Assembly: GCF_012395815.1 (NCBI RefSeq)
Contig: NZ_JAAZQQ010000003.1
Location: 62,001 to 126,000, forward strand
Direction: 5' to 3'
Length of the DNA: 64,000 nt
Source of the DNA: Roseicyclus persicicus
GTDB lineage: Bacteria > Pseudomonadota > Alphaproteobacteria > Rhodobacterales > Rhodobacteraceae
The notes under the pieces were generated by a model. It did not search any database. It was not told the origin of the DNA and was given only the letters and a program-made list of their open reading frames with translations. The translations under genes and the position numbers were made by a program. Below, one piece after another: positions 17,744 to 26,789 of the stretch (positions within the stretch are counted from its first letter, which is position 1; each line of letters opens with the position of its first letter).

Positions 17744-18675
17744 GCCTTGACCGCACCGCCGCGGGCCTCCGGCGCACGGCCAACATCCTCTTGCTCCTCG
17801 GCATCGCCATGATGGCCGCGGCGATGCTGGCGGGATCGGCCGGGCATGGCCTGCAGGGCGCGCTCCTGTCGGCGGCGGCGCTGATCGTGGCGCGGGTCAT
17901 GGCCAAGCCGTGGCTTGTCACCCGCATCGGTCAGCCCGGCATGGCGATGCGCCTTGCGGGCGAGGCCGCGGGTCAGGCGGGTCTCGCCTTCCTGCTGGTC
18001 TGGGCGGGCGGCGGGGTCGCGGCCCTGACCGGCATGGGCACGCCCGCGCCGCTCTGGCTGCCGCCCGTGATGATCCTTGCGCTGGCGCTGGTGATGCGGG
18101 CGGTCTGGCGGCCCGTCCCGCTGGAGGTTGACGGCCTGCTGGATGACGCCATCGCCAGCGTCGAACGCGCCGCACCCGCGCCCGACCTTGGGCCCGAACC
18201 CGCGCCCGATCCCCGGCCCGCGCTGCCCGATGTCCCCGCGCTCGACGCCCTGCCCGAAACCGGCCTGCCCGCCGCAGCCCTTGTCGATGCCCTGATCCCC
18301 CTGATGGCGACGCTCCCGCCCGAGGAGCTGTGTCTCACCCTCCACGACCGGGCCGAGGCCAGCCGCACCGACCGCGACCTGCGCCTGATGGTGGTCGGCC
18401 TGACCGACCCCCATATCGCCCGCCAGCGGCTGGGCCATGGCGACCTGATCGCGGCCTTCGACCTTGTCCGGGACGATGGCTCCGTCGATGTGGTCAGCTG
18501 CTTCGACATGCAGGTGACGGCGCTCCTCGATCTCGTGCCCGAGGCCGCCCGCGACCTGCCCGACCCCGAGCGCATCGCCGCCCTTGGCCGCGACATCGGC
18601 GGGCCGCTCGGGGACAACCTCGCCGATCTGGCCGCGCGGGCCGACCGGCTGCGCCGGCAGGAGGCCGCGGAATGA
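17740..18675 (+). CDS. unknown membrane protein between two ABC half-exporters
   Basis: A 311-residue protein with about four hydrophobic segments in the first 125 residues (for example ILLLLGIAMMAAAMLAG and AGLAFLLVWAGGGVAAL). A proline/alanine-rich linker (about 145-175) follows, then an acidic, mostly helical soluble region to the end. I recognise no known domain. It overlaps both flanking ABC genes by 4 bases (ATGA), so it is co-translated with them and may be an accessory or regulatory subunit of that exporter. The soluble part contains LMVVGLTDPHIARQRLGHGD, of unknown meaning. Confidence 0.75.
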   Translation: MSLDRTAAGLRRTANILLLLGIAMMAAAMLAGSAGHGLQGALLSAAALIVARVMAKPWLVTRIGQPGMAMRLAGEAAGQAGLAFLLVWAGGGVAALTGMGTPAPLWLPPVMILALALVMRAVWRPVPLEVDGLLDDAIASVERAAPAPDLGPEPAPDPRPALPDVPALDALPETGLPAAALVDALIPLMATLPPEELCLTLHDRAEASRTDRDLRLMVVGLTDPHIARQRLGHGDLIAAFDLVRDDGSVDVVSCFDMQVTALLDLVPEAARDLPDPERIAALGRDIGGPLGDNLADLAARADRLRRQEAAE

Positions 18676-20531
18676 GGGCGATGTTCAGACCCCTTCTCCT
18701 CTGGCTGGCCGACCTGATCGACGGCTTTGCCCATGCCGAGGGGCCGCCGCCGCGCGCGCTCTGGCCCTTCATCCGCTGGTGCCTGTCGGGCGCCTGGCCG
18801 GTGATCTGGGTGGCCACGGCGTTCTCGGCCGTCGCCGGCGCGCTCGAGGTGGTGTCGGCCTGGCTCCTCGGGCTGGTCATCGACACCGCGCTGTCCTCGG
18901 GCCCCGAGGGGTATTTCGGCGAGAACGCCCTCCTGATCGCCGTCTACGTCGCCTTCTACCTGCTGCTGCGCCCGTTCTTCTTCGGCGCCTCGGCGGCCTT
19001 CAACGGCATCGTCCTGCCGCCGAACCTCGCCCCCCTGATCCAGAGCCGCCTGCACCGCTGGTCGCTCGGCCACGCGGTCAGCTTCTTCGACAACGACTTC
19101 GCCGGCCGCATCGCGCAGAAGCAGATGCAGACCGCCACCGCGCTGGTGAACGTGGTGACCGAGATCATCAACGCCGGCGCCTTCGCCATCGCCACCATGG
19201 TCGGCGCGGTGGTGATGCTGGTCGCCATCGACTGGCGCATCGGCCTGATGCTGGCCGTCTGGACGGTCGGCTACTACTACATGATCCGCTGGTACCTGCC
19301 GCGGATCCGCAAGCTGTCCAAGACGCGGGCCGCCGCGCGGGCCAACGTCACCGGCCAGATCGTCGACACCATCACCAACATCAAGACGGTCAAGCTGTTC
19401 GGCCACACCGACTACGAGGATGAAAGCGCGCTGAACGCCATGCGCGGCTACCGCGAGGCGGCGCTCGACTTCGGCTACCTGTCCACCGGGTTCCGCTTCG
19501 CGCTGATGGCGACCGCGGGCGCCCTGCCGGTGATGCTGGTGCTGGGCGCGGTGGCACTGTGGCAGGCGGGCAGCGTGACCGCGGGCGAGATCGCCGCAAC
19601 CGGCGCGGTCGCCATGCGCATCGCCCAGATGACCGGCTGGGTCAGCTTCACCCTGATGACGATCTACGCCAACGTGGGCGAGATCGAGGACGGGATGCGC
19701 ACCCTGACGCCGCCGCACCAGCTGACCGATGCCGAGGGCGCGACGGAGCTGCCGCGTGCGAAGGGCCGCATCGCCTACGAGGGCGTCAGCTTTGCCTACG
19801 GCCGAGAGACCGGCGGGGTGGACGGCATCGACCTGGTGGTCGAGCCGGGGCAGAAGCTCGGCATCGTCGGCGCGTCCGGGGCGGGGAAATCGACGCTGGT
19901 GGCGCTGCTCCTGCGGCTCTACGACACCGAGGGCGGCCGCGTGACGCTGGATGGCGTCGACGTGCGGCGGCTCAAGCAGGACAGCCTGCGCCGGCAGATC
20001 GCGATGGTCACGCAGGACACCGCGATGTTCAACCGCTCGGCCTATGACAACATCCTCTACGGCCGTCCCGACGCCACCGAGGCCGAGGTCTACGCCGCCG
20101 CCGCCCGCGCCGAGGCGCACGAGTTCATCGAGCGGCTGGTCGACCACAAGGGCCGGCGCGGCTACGGCGCCTTCCTCGGCGAGCGGGGGGTCAAGCTGTC
20201 GGGCGGCCAGCGCCAGCGCATCGCGCTTGCCCGCGCCTTCCTCAAGGACGCCCCGGTGCTGGTGCTGGACGAGGCGACCTCGGCGCTGGACAGCGAGGTC
20301 GAGGCCGCGATCCAGGACACGCTGCAGCAGGTGATGGAGGGCAAGACGGTGATCGCCATCGCGCACCGCCTGTCCACGCTGTCGTCGATGGACCGGATCG
20401 TGGTGCTGGAGGGCGGCCGCATCGCCGAGGACGGCACGCACGAGGGGCTGCTCGAGGCCGGCGGGCTCTACGCGCGCTACTGGGCGCGGCAGTCGGGCGG
20501 GTTCCTGGGGACGGCGGAGGCGGCGGAGTAG
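18672..20531 (+). CDS. ABC half-exporter (permease fused to ATPase), second of a pair
   Basis: A 619-residue ABC exporter half with the same layout as the one at 15896: six transmembrane helices (about residues 35-330), then an ATPase with Walker A GASGAGKST, signature LSGGQRQR, Walker B VLVLDEATSALD and H-loop IAHRLS. Both halves keep the catalytic glutamate after the Walker B, unlike many heterodimeric exporters with one degenerate site. The pair could be a heterodimer or two homodimers. The start is ATG 18672, overlapping the preceding stop. The two ATPase domains are very similar, suggesting an old tandem duplication. It ends 10 bases from the convergent brnA stop. Confidence 0.9.
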   Translation: MRAMFRPLLLWLADLIDGFAHAEGPPPRALWPFIRWCLSGAWPVIWVATAFSAVAGALEVVSAWLLGLVIDTALSSGPEGYFGENALLIAVYVAFYLLLRPFFFGASAAFNGIVLPPNLAPLIQSRLHRWSLGHAVSFFDNDFAGRIAQKQMQTATALVNVVTEIINAGAFAIATMVGAVVMLVAIDWRIGLMLAVWTVGYYYMIRWYLPRIRKLSKTRAAARANVTGQIVDTITNIKTVKLFGHTDYEDESALNAMRGYREAALDFGYLSTGFRFALMATAGALPVMLVLGAVALWQAGSVTAGEIAATGAVAMRIAQMTGWVSFTLMTIYANVGEIEDGMRTLTPPHQLTDAEGATELPRAKGRIAYEGVSFAYGRETGGVDGIDLVVEPGQKLGIVGASGAGKSTLVALLLRLYDTEGGRVTLDGVDVRRLKQDSLRRQIAMVTQDTAMFNRSAYDNILYGRPDATEAEVYAAAARAEAHEFIERLVDHKGRRGYGAFLGERGVKLSGGQRQRIALARAFLKDAPVLVLDEATSALDSEVEAAIQDTLQQVMEGKTVIAIAHRLSTLSSMDRIVVLEGGRIAEDGTHEGLLEAGGLYARYWARQSGGFLGTAEAAE

Positions 20532-20541
20532 GGCGAGCGCG

Positions 20542-20823
20542 TCAGTCCGGCGCCCGGTTCCGCCGCGCGAAGGCCGACAGCACCGCCGCCATGCGGCGTG
20601 TATATCCCTTGGGGTCCTCGCGCTTGAAATAGGCGATGACGTCCTCGTCCAGCCGCATGGTGACGGTCGGCTTGGGCGCGGGGCGGGACCAGTCCACGTC
20701 CCCCATGTCGGGGATCTCGTCGTAGTCGATCCTCTCGTCGCCCGTCGTGTCATGGGCCGCCTTCGCCGCCTCGCTCAGCGCGGGCGGATGCGCGGGGTCA
20801 AGCCTGTAGGTCCGTTTGCGCAT
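20542..20823 (-). CDS. brnA: BrnA-type antitoxin
   Basis: A 93-residue antitoxin of the BrnT/BrnA type II system. The C-terminal half holds the ribbon-helix-helix DNA-binding part with the family motif KPTVTMRLDEDVIAYFK, followed by the helix region DPKGYTRRMAAVL. From family knowledge BrnA dimerises, binds BrnT and represses the operon. The start at 20823 lies 26 bases inside the brnT 3' end, so the two are translationally coupled, toxin first, as usual for brnTA. The N-terminal 45 residues are the likely toxin-binding segment. Confidence 0.85.
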   Translation of the reverse strand: MRKRTYRLDPAHPPALSEAAKAAHDTTGDERIDYDEIPDMGDVDWSRPAPKPTVTMRLDEDVIAYFKREDPKGYTRRMAAVLSAFARRNRAPD

Positions 20824-21082
20824 CGTAGCGTTTCCTTTCCCGCGAGTTCGCCTTCCGCGCCGATATGATGCGAATGGCAGCGCCGCGCCGCGTATAGGCG
20901 ACCGCGAAGAGCCGGCCTTCGACAAGGCCGAAGGTGATCCACCGTTCCTCGCCGTAGGGGACGCGGTCGTCGGGGAAGATCACCCTGTCCGGGTCGAGGA
21001 ACACCGGCGTCACCTCGTCGAACCCGAAGCCGCGGCGTGCCTTCGTGTCATCGGACTTGGCCTCGTCCCACTCGAACTCCAT
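20798..21082 (-). CDS. brnT: BrnT-type ribonuclease toxin
   Basis: A 94-residue RelE-fold toxin. Family marks are the N-terminal MEFEWDEAKS, the RVIFPDDRV and EERWITFG segments, and the diagnostic C-terminal IRIISARKANSRERKRY. BrnT cleaves RNA and stops growth when free of BrnA. The usual KHG motif after the first helix is replaced by KARRGFG, a divergence worth noting. It is the promoter-proximal gene; the brnA start lies inside its 3' end. The gene sits between an ABC operon and a VOC protein, in a typical accessory position. Confidence 0.85.
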   Translation of the reverse strand: MEFEWDEAKSDDTKARRGFGFDEVTPVFLDPDRVIFPDDRVPYGEERWITFGLVEGRLFAVAYTRRGAAIRIISARKANSRERKRYDAQTDLQA

Positions 21083-21107
21083 CCGCGGCACTCCGCAACG
21101 TAATGCA

Positions 21108-21122
21108 AATCGTCTTACGATT
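21108..21122. promoter_or_regulatory. candidate BrnA operator
   Basis: A perfect inverted repeat, AATCGT-CTT-ACGATT, lies 26 bases upstream of the brnT start in the only AT-rich patch of the region. This fits autorepression by the RHH antitoxin, which is established for brnTA of other species. No binding data exist for this site. Confidence 0.5.
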
Positions 21123-21286
21123 CCAGAGGGCGATGACCTCCGCTGCCGTGACTGTCCCCGGAACCTCCTAACGCTGCGTGAACGCGGCGCGGAGCTCGGC
21201 TGTCTGCCTGTCCGCCGCGACAGCCGCCCGCTCTGGCCTGTCCCGCCCCCTTGCGGCATCCTGCCCGCACGTGACAGGAGCCCGGC

Positions 21287-21709
21287 ATGGATTACGAGAC
21301 CGTCCCCGCCCCCGACCTCGGCCGCAGCCTGACCGGCATCGGCCTCAACCTGCTGACCCGCGACGTGCGCGGCCTCGCGGGGTTCCTGGCGGGCGTGATG
21401 GGCCTCGCCGTCCACCGCCTGTCGGACGATTTCGGACTGGTGCGCCACGGCGGCATGACCCTGCAGATCCACGCCGACCGGACCTTTGCCCGGCATCCGC
21501 TGCCGGGCCTGATCCCGGAAAACCCGCCGCGCGGCGGCGGCGTGCAGGTCTACCTGTTCGGCATCGACCCCGACGCCGCCATCGCCCGGGCCGAGGCCGC
21601 GGGGCATGTCGTGCTGGAGCCCGCCGCCGACAAGCCGCACGGGCTGCGCGAGGGCACCATCCTCAGCCCCGAGGGCTACGCTTTTTCCCCCGCGGTCGCG
21701 CTGCCATGA
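21287..21709 (+). CDS. VOC (glyoxalase/bleomycin-resistance fold) protein
   Basis: A 140-residue single-domain protein. The pattern of beta strands around GIGLNLLTRDVRGLAGFLAG (the N-terminal VOC half) and the C-terminal EGTILSPEGYAFSP fit the vicinal-oxygen-chelate fold. The expected metal ligands are poorly conserved, so the reaction is not predictable. Its last 4 bases overlap the start of the RNA methyltransferase (ATGA), so the two are co-translated, although a functional link is not obvious. It diverges from brnTA over about 200 bases in which I see only the brn operator. Confidence 0.75.
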   Translation: MDYETVPAPDLGRSLTGIGLNLLTRDVRGLAGFLAGVMGLAVHRLSDDFGLVRHGGMTLQIHADRTFARHPLPGLIPENPPRGGGVQVYLFGIDPDAAIARAEAAGHVVLEPAADKPHGLREGTILSPEGYAFSPAVALP

Positions 21710-22935
21710 CCGGCCCCCTGACCATCGAGCGCCTCGGGCATCTGGGCGACGGCATCGCGCCCGGCCCCGTGTTCGTGCCGCTGGCGCTGCCCGGCGAGGT
21801 GGTGGAGGGCGAGATCGGGGGCGACCGGATCGAGGCGCCGCGCATCCTGACCCCGTCGCCCGACCGGGTGCGCCCGCCCTGCACGCATTACAGGGCCTGC
21901 GGCGGCTGTTCCCTGATGCACGCCTCGGACGGGTTCGTCGCCCGCTGGAAGGCCGAGGTCATCGCCACCGCGCTCGCCGCCCACGGCATCGACGGGACCC
22001 CCCTGCCCACTGTCACCTCGCCCGCCCGGTCGCGCCGCCGCGCCACGCTGGCCGGGCGGCGGACCAAGAAGGGCGCGCTGGTCGGCTTTCACGCCCGGCG
22101 GTCGGACGTGATCGTGCCGCTGAGCGACTGCCACGTCCTCGCCCCGCCGCTCGTGGCGCTGCTGCCGACGCTGGGGGAGATCACGCAACTGGGCGGCTCC
22201 CGCTCGGCCACGCTGTCCTTCGCGCTGACCCTGACGGACACCGGCGTCGACTGCGCGGTGACCGGGGGCAAGCCGCTCGACGCGGGCCTGCGGGCCGAGC
22301 TGCCCCGGTTCCGCGACCGCATCGCGCGGATGACCTGGGGCGACGAGCCGGTCTATGCCGACCCGCTCCCCAGCCTGCGCTTCGGCCCCGCCACGGTGGC
22401 CCCGCCGCCGGGGGCCTTCCTGCAGGCCACCGCGGCGGGCGAGGCCGCGCTGCTGGCCGCCGTGCGGCGCGCGGTGGGCAGCGCGGCGCGCATCGCCGAC
22501 CTCTTCGCCGGCTGCGGCACCTTCGCCCTGCCGCTGGCCACCGGCGCCGCCGTCCACGCGGTCGAGGGCGACGCGGCGCTGCTGGCCGCGCTCGACCGGG
22601 CCGCCCGCCACGCGCCGGGCCTGCGCCCCGTCACCACCGAGACGCGCGACCTGTTCCGCAAGCCGCTTCCCCCCGATGACCTCGCCAGCTTCGACGCCGT
22701 GGTGATCGACCCGCCCCGCGCCGGCGCCGAGGCGCAGACCCGCGCCATCGCCACAGCGCAGGTGCCGCGCGTCGCCATGGTGTCCTGCAACCCCGTGACC
22801 TTCGCCCGCGATGCCGCGCTGCTCATCGCGGCGGGCTATCGCCTCGATTGGGTGCAGCCGGTGGATCAATTCCGCTGGTCGCCCCACGTGGAGCTTGCAG
22901 CCGGCCTCAGCCTGCCCCATCTCACCGGCGAATGA
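21706..22935 (+). CDS. class I RNA m5U methyltransferase, RlmD/RumA-like
   Basis: A 409-residue S-adenosylmethionine-dependent tRNA/rRNA (uracil-5-)methyltransferase of the TrmA/RlmD family. It has four iron-sulfur cysteines, C59, C65 and C68 (CTHYRACGGC) plus C142 (SDCHVL). The SAM-binding motif is DLFAGCGTFALPLA, the DPPRAGAE loop follows, and the catalytic cysteine is C361 in SCNPVTFARD. The likely target is U1939 (or U747) of 23S rRNA, but the RlmC/RlmD/TrmA subtypes cannot be told apart. An N-terminal TRAM-like region (about 1-45) supports rRNA binding. The start overlaps the VOC stop. Confidence 0.92.
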   Translation: MTGPLTIERLGHLGDGIAPGPVFVPLALPGEVVEGEIGGDRIEAPRILTPSPDRVRPPCTHYRACGGCSLMHASDGFVARWKAEVIATALAAHGIDGTPLPTVTSPARSRRRATLAGRRTKKGALVGFHARRSDVIVPLSDCHVLAPPLVALLPTLGEITQLGGSRSATLSFALTLTDTGVDCAVTGGKPLDAGLRAELPRFRDRIARMTWGDEPVYADPLPSLRFGPATVAPPPGAFLQATAAGEAALLAAVRRAVGSAARIADLFAGCGTFALPLATGAAVHAVEGDAALLAALDRAARHAPGLRPVTTETRDLFRKPLPPDDLASFDAVVIDPPRAGAEAQTRAIATAQVPRVAMVSCNPVTFARDAALLIAAGYRLDWVQPVDQFRWSPHVELAAGLSLPHLTGE

Positions 22936-22945
22936 GGGAGCGCGC

Positions 22946-23746
22946 ATGAGCGACAGTGTTTTCCCCGCCGAGGGGTTCCGCGGGCGTCTGGCCGACTGGC
23001 TGGACCGCCCGTCCGTCCGCAACACGATCATCGGGGTGATCCTTTTCAACGCGGTGATCCTGGGGCTGGAGACCTCGCCCACGGTCATGGCCGCGGCGGG
23101 GCCCCTGATCCTGGCGCTCGACAAGGCGTGCCTGGCGATCTTCGTGATCGAGATCGCACTGAAACTCGTCGCGCATGGGCCGCGCTTTTTCCGGTCGGGG
23201 TGGAACCTGTTCGACTTCGCCATCGTCGGCATCGCGCTGGTGCCGGGCGGTCAGGGCCTGTCGGTGCTGCGGGCGCTGCGCATCCTGCGGGTGCTGCGCA
23301 TCGTGTCGGCGGTGCCGTCGCTGCGGCGGGTGGTCGAGGGGCTTCTGACCGCGCTGCCGGGGATGGGGTCGGTTTTCCTGCTGATGTCGATCATCTTCTA
23401 CATCGGCGCGGTGATGGCGACCAAGCTCTTCGCCGCCAGCTTCCCCGACTGGTTCGGGTCGATCGGCGCGTCGCTTTACACGCTGTTCCAGATCATGACG
23501 CTGGAGTCTTGGTCGATGGGCATCGTGCGCCCTGTGCTGGAGGTCTACCCCTATGCCTGGGCCTTCTTCGTGCCCTTCATCATGGTCACGACCTTCGCGG
23601 TGGTGAACCTGATCGTGGGCCTGGTGGTGAACTCGATGCAGGACGCGCATTCCGAGGAATCGAACGCCGCCACCGACGCCTACCGCGACGAGGTGCTGGA
23701 CCGGCTGCGCAAGATCGAGGAACGGCTGGACCGCGACCCGCGCTGA
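22946..23746 (+). CDS. bacterial voltage-gated sodium channel (NaChBac/NavAb type)
   Basis: A 266-residue one-domain channel subunit that assembles as a tetramer in the inner membrane. S1-S4 form the voltage sensor: S4 has arginines at every third place, R109, R112, R115 and R118 (LRALRILRVLRIV). The pore filter TLESWSM (185-191) is the exact NaChBac-type Na+ filter. A polar C-terminal neck and coiled coil (about 235-262, ending DRLRKIEERLD) is as expected. Marine Roseobacter genomes often carry such channels, where a link to motility or pH has been proposed. ATG 22946 follows GGGAG 6 bases upstream. Confidence 0.95.
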   Translation: MSDSVFPAEGFRGRLADWLDRPSVRNTIIGVILFNAVILGLETSPTVMAAAGPLILALDKACLAIFVIEIALKLVAHGPRFFRSGWNLFDFAIVGIALVPGGQGLSVLRALRILRVLRIVSAVPSLRRVVEGLLTALPGMGSVFLLMSIIFYIGAVMATKLFAASFPDWFGSIGASLYTLFQIMTLESWSMGIVRPVLEVYPYAWAFFVPFIMVTTFAVVNLIVGLVVNSMQDAHSEESNAATDAYRDEVLDRLRKIEERLDRDPR

Positions 23747-23824
23747 CGCGACCACGGGGCCGGTTTCCAAGCCCGCCGCGCCCCGCTATGCCGGGCCGGT
23801 ATGCAGCGGCGGGGTATCGGTGAC

Positions 23825-24844
23825 ATGACCAGCTTTGAGCGCTTCCTGTCGGTCTGGGTGCTGGCGGCGATCCTCGCCGGGCTGGGGCTCGGGCAGGTGC
23901 TGCCGGGGGTCTTCGGCGCGCTGGCCGCCGTGGAATACGCGTCGGTCAACCTGGTGGTGGCGGTGCTGATCTGGGCGATGGTCTATCCCATGATGATCGG
24001 CGTCGATCTCGGCAGCCTCGGCCGCGTCGGGCGGATGCCCCGGGGCCTGATCATCACCGTCGTGGTCAACTGGCTGATCAAGCCCTTCACCATGGCCGCG
24101 CTGGGCGTCCTGTTCTTCGAGCATGTCTTTGCCGGGCTGATCGACCCGGCCTCGGCGGCCGAATACATCGCCGGGCTGATCCTGCTGGGCGCGGCCCCCT
24201 GCACCGCGATGGTCTTCGTCTGGTCGCAGCTGACCCGGGGCGACGCGAACTACACGCTGGTGCAGGTGTCGCTGAACGACGTGATCATGGTGTTCGCCTT
24301 CGCGCCGATCGTGGCCTTCCTGCTGGGCGTGACCGACATCGACGTGCCGTGGCAGACGCTGCTCCTGTCGGTGGTGCTCTACGTGGTGATCCCGCTGGCG
24401 GCGGGGCTGGTGACGCGGGCGGCGCTGATGCGGCGGGGCGGCGCGGCGGCGGTCGAGGCCTTCACGGCGCGGATCAAGCCGGGGTCGATCGCGGGGCTTC
24501 TGCTGACGGTGGTGCTGCTGTTCGGGTTCCAGGGTCCGGTGATCCTGTCGCAGCCTGTGCTGATCGTGCTGCTGGCCACGCCGATCCTGATCCAGTCCTA
24601 CGGGATCTTTGCGCTGGCCTATGGCTGGGCGTGGCTGTGGCGGGTGCCGCACCGGGTGGCCGCGCCCTGCGCGCTGATCGGGACGTCGAACTTCTTCGAG
24701 CTGGCGGTGGCGGTGGCGATCGGCCTGTTCGGGCTCGACTCGGGCGCGGCGCTGGTGACGGTGGTCGGCGTGCTGGTCGAGGTGCCGGTGATGCTGAGCC
24801 TTGTGGCCTTCGCCAACCGGACGCGGGCGCGGTTCCCGGGTTAG
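23825..24844 (+). CDS. acr3: arsenite efflux pump, ACR3 family
   Basis: A 339-residue permease with about ten hydrophobic segments that exports As(III) using the proton-motive force. The conserved cysteine of the family is C126 in [15 protein letters not shown], and the late [18 protein letters not shown] with its glutamate is also typical. The gene stands alone, about 23 kb from the arsR-arsC/gapdh/arsJ operon, with no ArsR next to it; how it is regulated is not visible. Start ATG 23825; ATG 23801 is an alternative, both with weak ribosome-binding sites. Its stop overlaps the convergent dxs stop within TTAG. Confidence 0.93.
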   Translation: MTSFERFLSVWVLAAILAGLGLGQVLPGVFGALAAVEYASVNLVVAVLIWAMVYPMMIGVDLGSLGRVGRMPRGLIITVVVNWLIKPFTMAALGVLFFEHVFAGLIDPASAAEYIAGLILLGAAPCTAMVFVWSQLTRGDANYTLVQVSLNDVIMVFAFAPIVAFLLGVTDIDVPWQTLLLSVVLYVVIPLAAGLVTRAALMRRGGAAAVEAFTARIKPGSIAGLLLTVVLLFGFQGPVILSQPVLIVLLATPILIQSYGIFALAYGWAWLWRVPHRVAAPCALIGTSNFFELAVAVAIGLFGLDSGAALVTVVGVLVEVPVMLSLVAFANRTRARFPG

Positions 24845-26766
24845 GCCCGCCGCTCCATCCGCGCCACGCCCAGCACGTCCAGCACCCTGGCCTCGATGTC
24901 GGACGCGTTCATCCGGGCGACGGCATACATGTCCTCGGGGCTGGCCTGGTCGATGAAGATGTCGGGCAGCACCATCGAGCGGTATTTCAGCCCGGTGTCG
25001 AACACGCCCTCCTCGGCCAAGAGCTGCGCGACGTGGCTGCCGAAGCCGCCCACCGCGCCCTCCTCGACGGTGATGAGCGCCTCGTGGTGGCGGGCCAGCT
25101 GCAGCACCAGATCGCGGTCGAGCGGCTTGGCAAAGCGGGCGTCGGCCACGGTCGGGGCCAGCCCGCGCTGCGCCAGCGCCTCGGCGGCCTCGCGCACCTC
25201 CTTGAGCCGGGTGCCGAAGTTCAGGATCGCCACCCGGTTGCCCTCGGCGATGACCCGGCCGCGCCCGATCTCCAGCACCTGCCCGCGCTCGGGCAGCTCC
25301 ACCCCCACGCCCTCGCCGCGAGGGAAGCGGAAGGCCGACGGGCCCTCGTCATAGGCGATGGCGGTGCGGACCATATGCTTCAGCTCCGCCTCGTCGGCGG
25401 CGGCCATCACGACGAAGCCGGGCAGGTTCGCAAGAAACGCGATGTCGAAGCTGCCCGCATGGGTCGCGCCATCGGCACCCACGAGCCCCGCCCGGTCGAT
25501 GGCGAAGCGCACGGGCAGGCGCTGGATGGCCACGTCATGCACCACCTGGTCGTAGCCGCGCTGCAGGAAGGTGGAATAGAGCGCGCAGACGGGTTTCAGC
25601 CCCCCCGCCGCCATCCCGGCGCAGAAGGTGACGGCGTGCTGTTCCGCGATGCCCACGTCGAAGCAGCGGTTGGGGAAGCGTTCGGCAAACAGGTCGAGGC
25701 CGGTGCCGTCGGGCATGGCGGCGGTGACCGCGGTGATCTTGGGGTCTTCCTCCGCCTCGCGGATCAGGGACTGGGCAAAGACCTTGGTGTAGGACGGCGC
25801 ATTCGAGGGCGCCTTCTTCTGCTCGCCGGTGCGGATGTCGAACTTCGCGGTCGCGTGGCCCCCGTCCCGTTTGCCCTCGGCGTGGATGTAGCCCTTGCCC
25901 TTCTTGGTGATCGCGTGGATCAGCATCGGCCCGTCCGCCCGCGCCTTGACGGTGCGCAGGACGGCCAGAAGCTGCTCCATGTCGTGCCCGTCGATGGGGC
26001 CGACGTAGGAAAAGCCCAGCTCCTCGAACAGCGTGCCGCCCACGGTGGCGGCCTTGAGCAGCTCCTTCGCGCGGCGGGCGCCCTCCTGGAAGGGTTCGGG
26101 CAAGAGCGACACGGCGCTTTTCGCCGCCGCCTTCAGCTCCTGGAACGGCGCGCCGGCGTAGAGGCGCGACAGGTAGGACGACATCGCGCCGGTGGGCGGC
26201 GCGATCGACATCTCGTTGTCGTTCAGGATGACGATCAGCCGCTTCTTCAGGTGGCCCGCGTTGTTCATCGCCTCATAGGCCATGCCGCCCGACAGCGCCC
26301 CGTCGCCGATCACGGCGATCGCGTCGCCATGCCCGGTGTCGCAATCCCCGCCAAGGTCGCGCGCCACGGCGAAGCCGAGCGCCGCGGAAATACTTGTAGA
26401 AGAATGCGCCGCGCCGAAGGGGTCATAGGGGCTTTCGCTGCGCTTGGTGAAGCCAGACAGCCCGTCCTTCTGCCGGATCGTGCCCATGCGCGTGCGCCGC
26501 CCGGTCAGGATCTTGTGCGGGTAGCACTGGTGGCTCACGTCCCAGATCAGCTTGTCGCGCGGCGTGTCGAAGACAGCGTGGATCGCCACGGTCAGCTCGA
26601 CCACGCCAAGGCCCGCGCCGAAATGGCCGCCGGTCCGGCTGACCGACCAGATCGTCTCCTGCCGCAACTCGTCGGCCAGCCGGCGCAGCTCGTGGTCCGA
26701 GAAGCGCTTGAGGTCGGCGGGCGAGGTCACGCGGTCGAGAAGCGGCGTGGAGGGTCGGTCGGTCAC
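24841..26766 (-). CDS. dxs: 1-deoxy-D-xylulose-5-phosphate synthase
   Basis: Condenses pyruvate and glyceraldehyde 3-phosphate, with thiamin diphosphate, to start the MEP isoprenoid pathway. The 641-residue protein has the thiamin-binding motif [18 protein letters not shown], the histidine in [13 protein letters not shown] and the transketolase segment [18 protein letters not shown]. It follows ispA by 23 bases on the same strand, so xseB-ispA-dxs are a probable operon, an arrangement common in alphaproteobacteria. It supplies precursors for ubiquinone and, in phototrophic relatives, carotenoids and bacteriochlorophyll. Confidence 0.97.
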   Translation of the reverse strand: MTDRPSTPLLDRVTSPADLKRFSDHELRRLADELRQETIWSVSRTGGHFGAGLGVVELTVAIHAVFDTPRDKLIWDVSHQCYPHKILTGRRTRMGTIRQKDGLSGFTKRSESPYDPFGAAHSSTSISAALGFAVARDLGGDCDTGHGDAIAVIGDGALSGGMAYEAMNNAGHLKKRLIVILNDNEMSIAPPTGAMSSYLSRLYAGAPFQELKAAAKSAVSLLPEPFQEGARRAKELLKAATVGGTLFEELGFSYVGPIDGHDMEQLLAVLRTVKARADGPMLIHAITKKGKGYIHAEGKRDGGHATAKFDIRTGEQKKAPSNAPSYTKVFAQSLIREAEEDPKITAVTAAMPDGTGLDLFAERFPNRCFDVGIAEQHAVTFCAGMAAGGLKPVCALYSTFLQRGYDQVVHDVAIQRLPVRFAIDRAGLVGADGATHAGSFDIAFLANLPGFVVMAAADEAELKHMVRTAIAYDEGPSAFRFPRGEGVGVELPERGQVLEIGRGRVIAEGNRVAILNFGTRLKEVREAAEALAQRGLAPTVADARFAKPLDRDLVLQLARHHEALITVEEGAVGGFGSHVAQLLAEEGVFDTGLKYRSMVLPDIFIDQASPEDMYAVARMNASDIEARVLDVLGVARMERRA

Positions 26767-26789
26767 GGGCGGCTGGCCTCCTTCGGGGC

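Noticed and set aside
17973-20753. A 926-codon minus-strand frame across the ABC exporter operon
   Set aside because: Same antisense-shadow effect; the plus-strand genes have complete ABC motifs and coupled starts.
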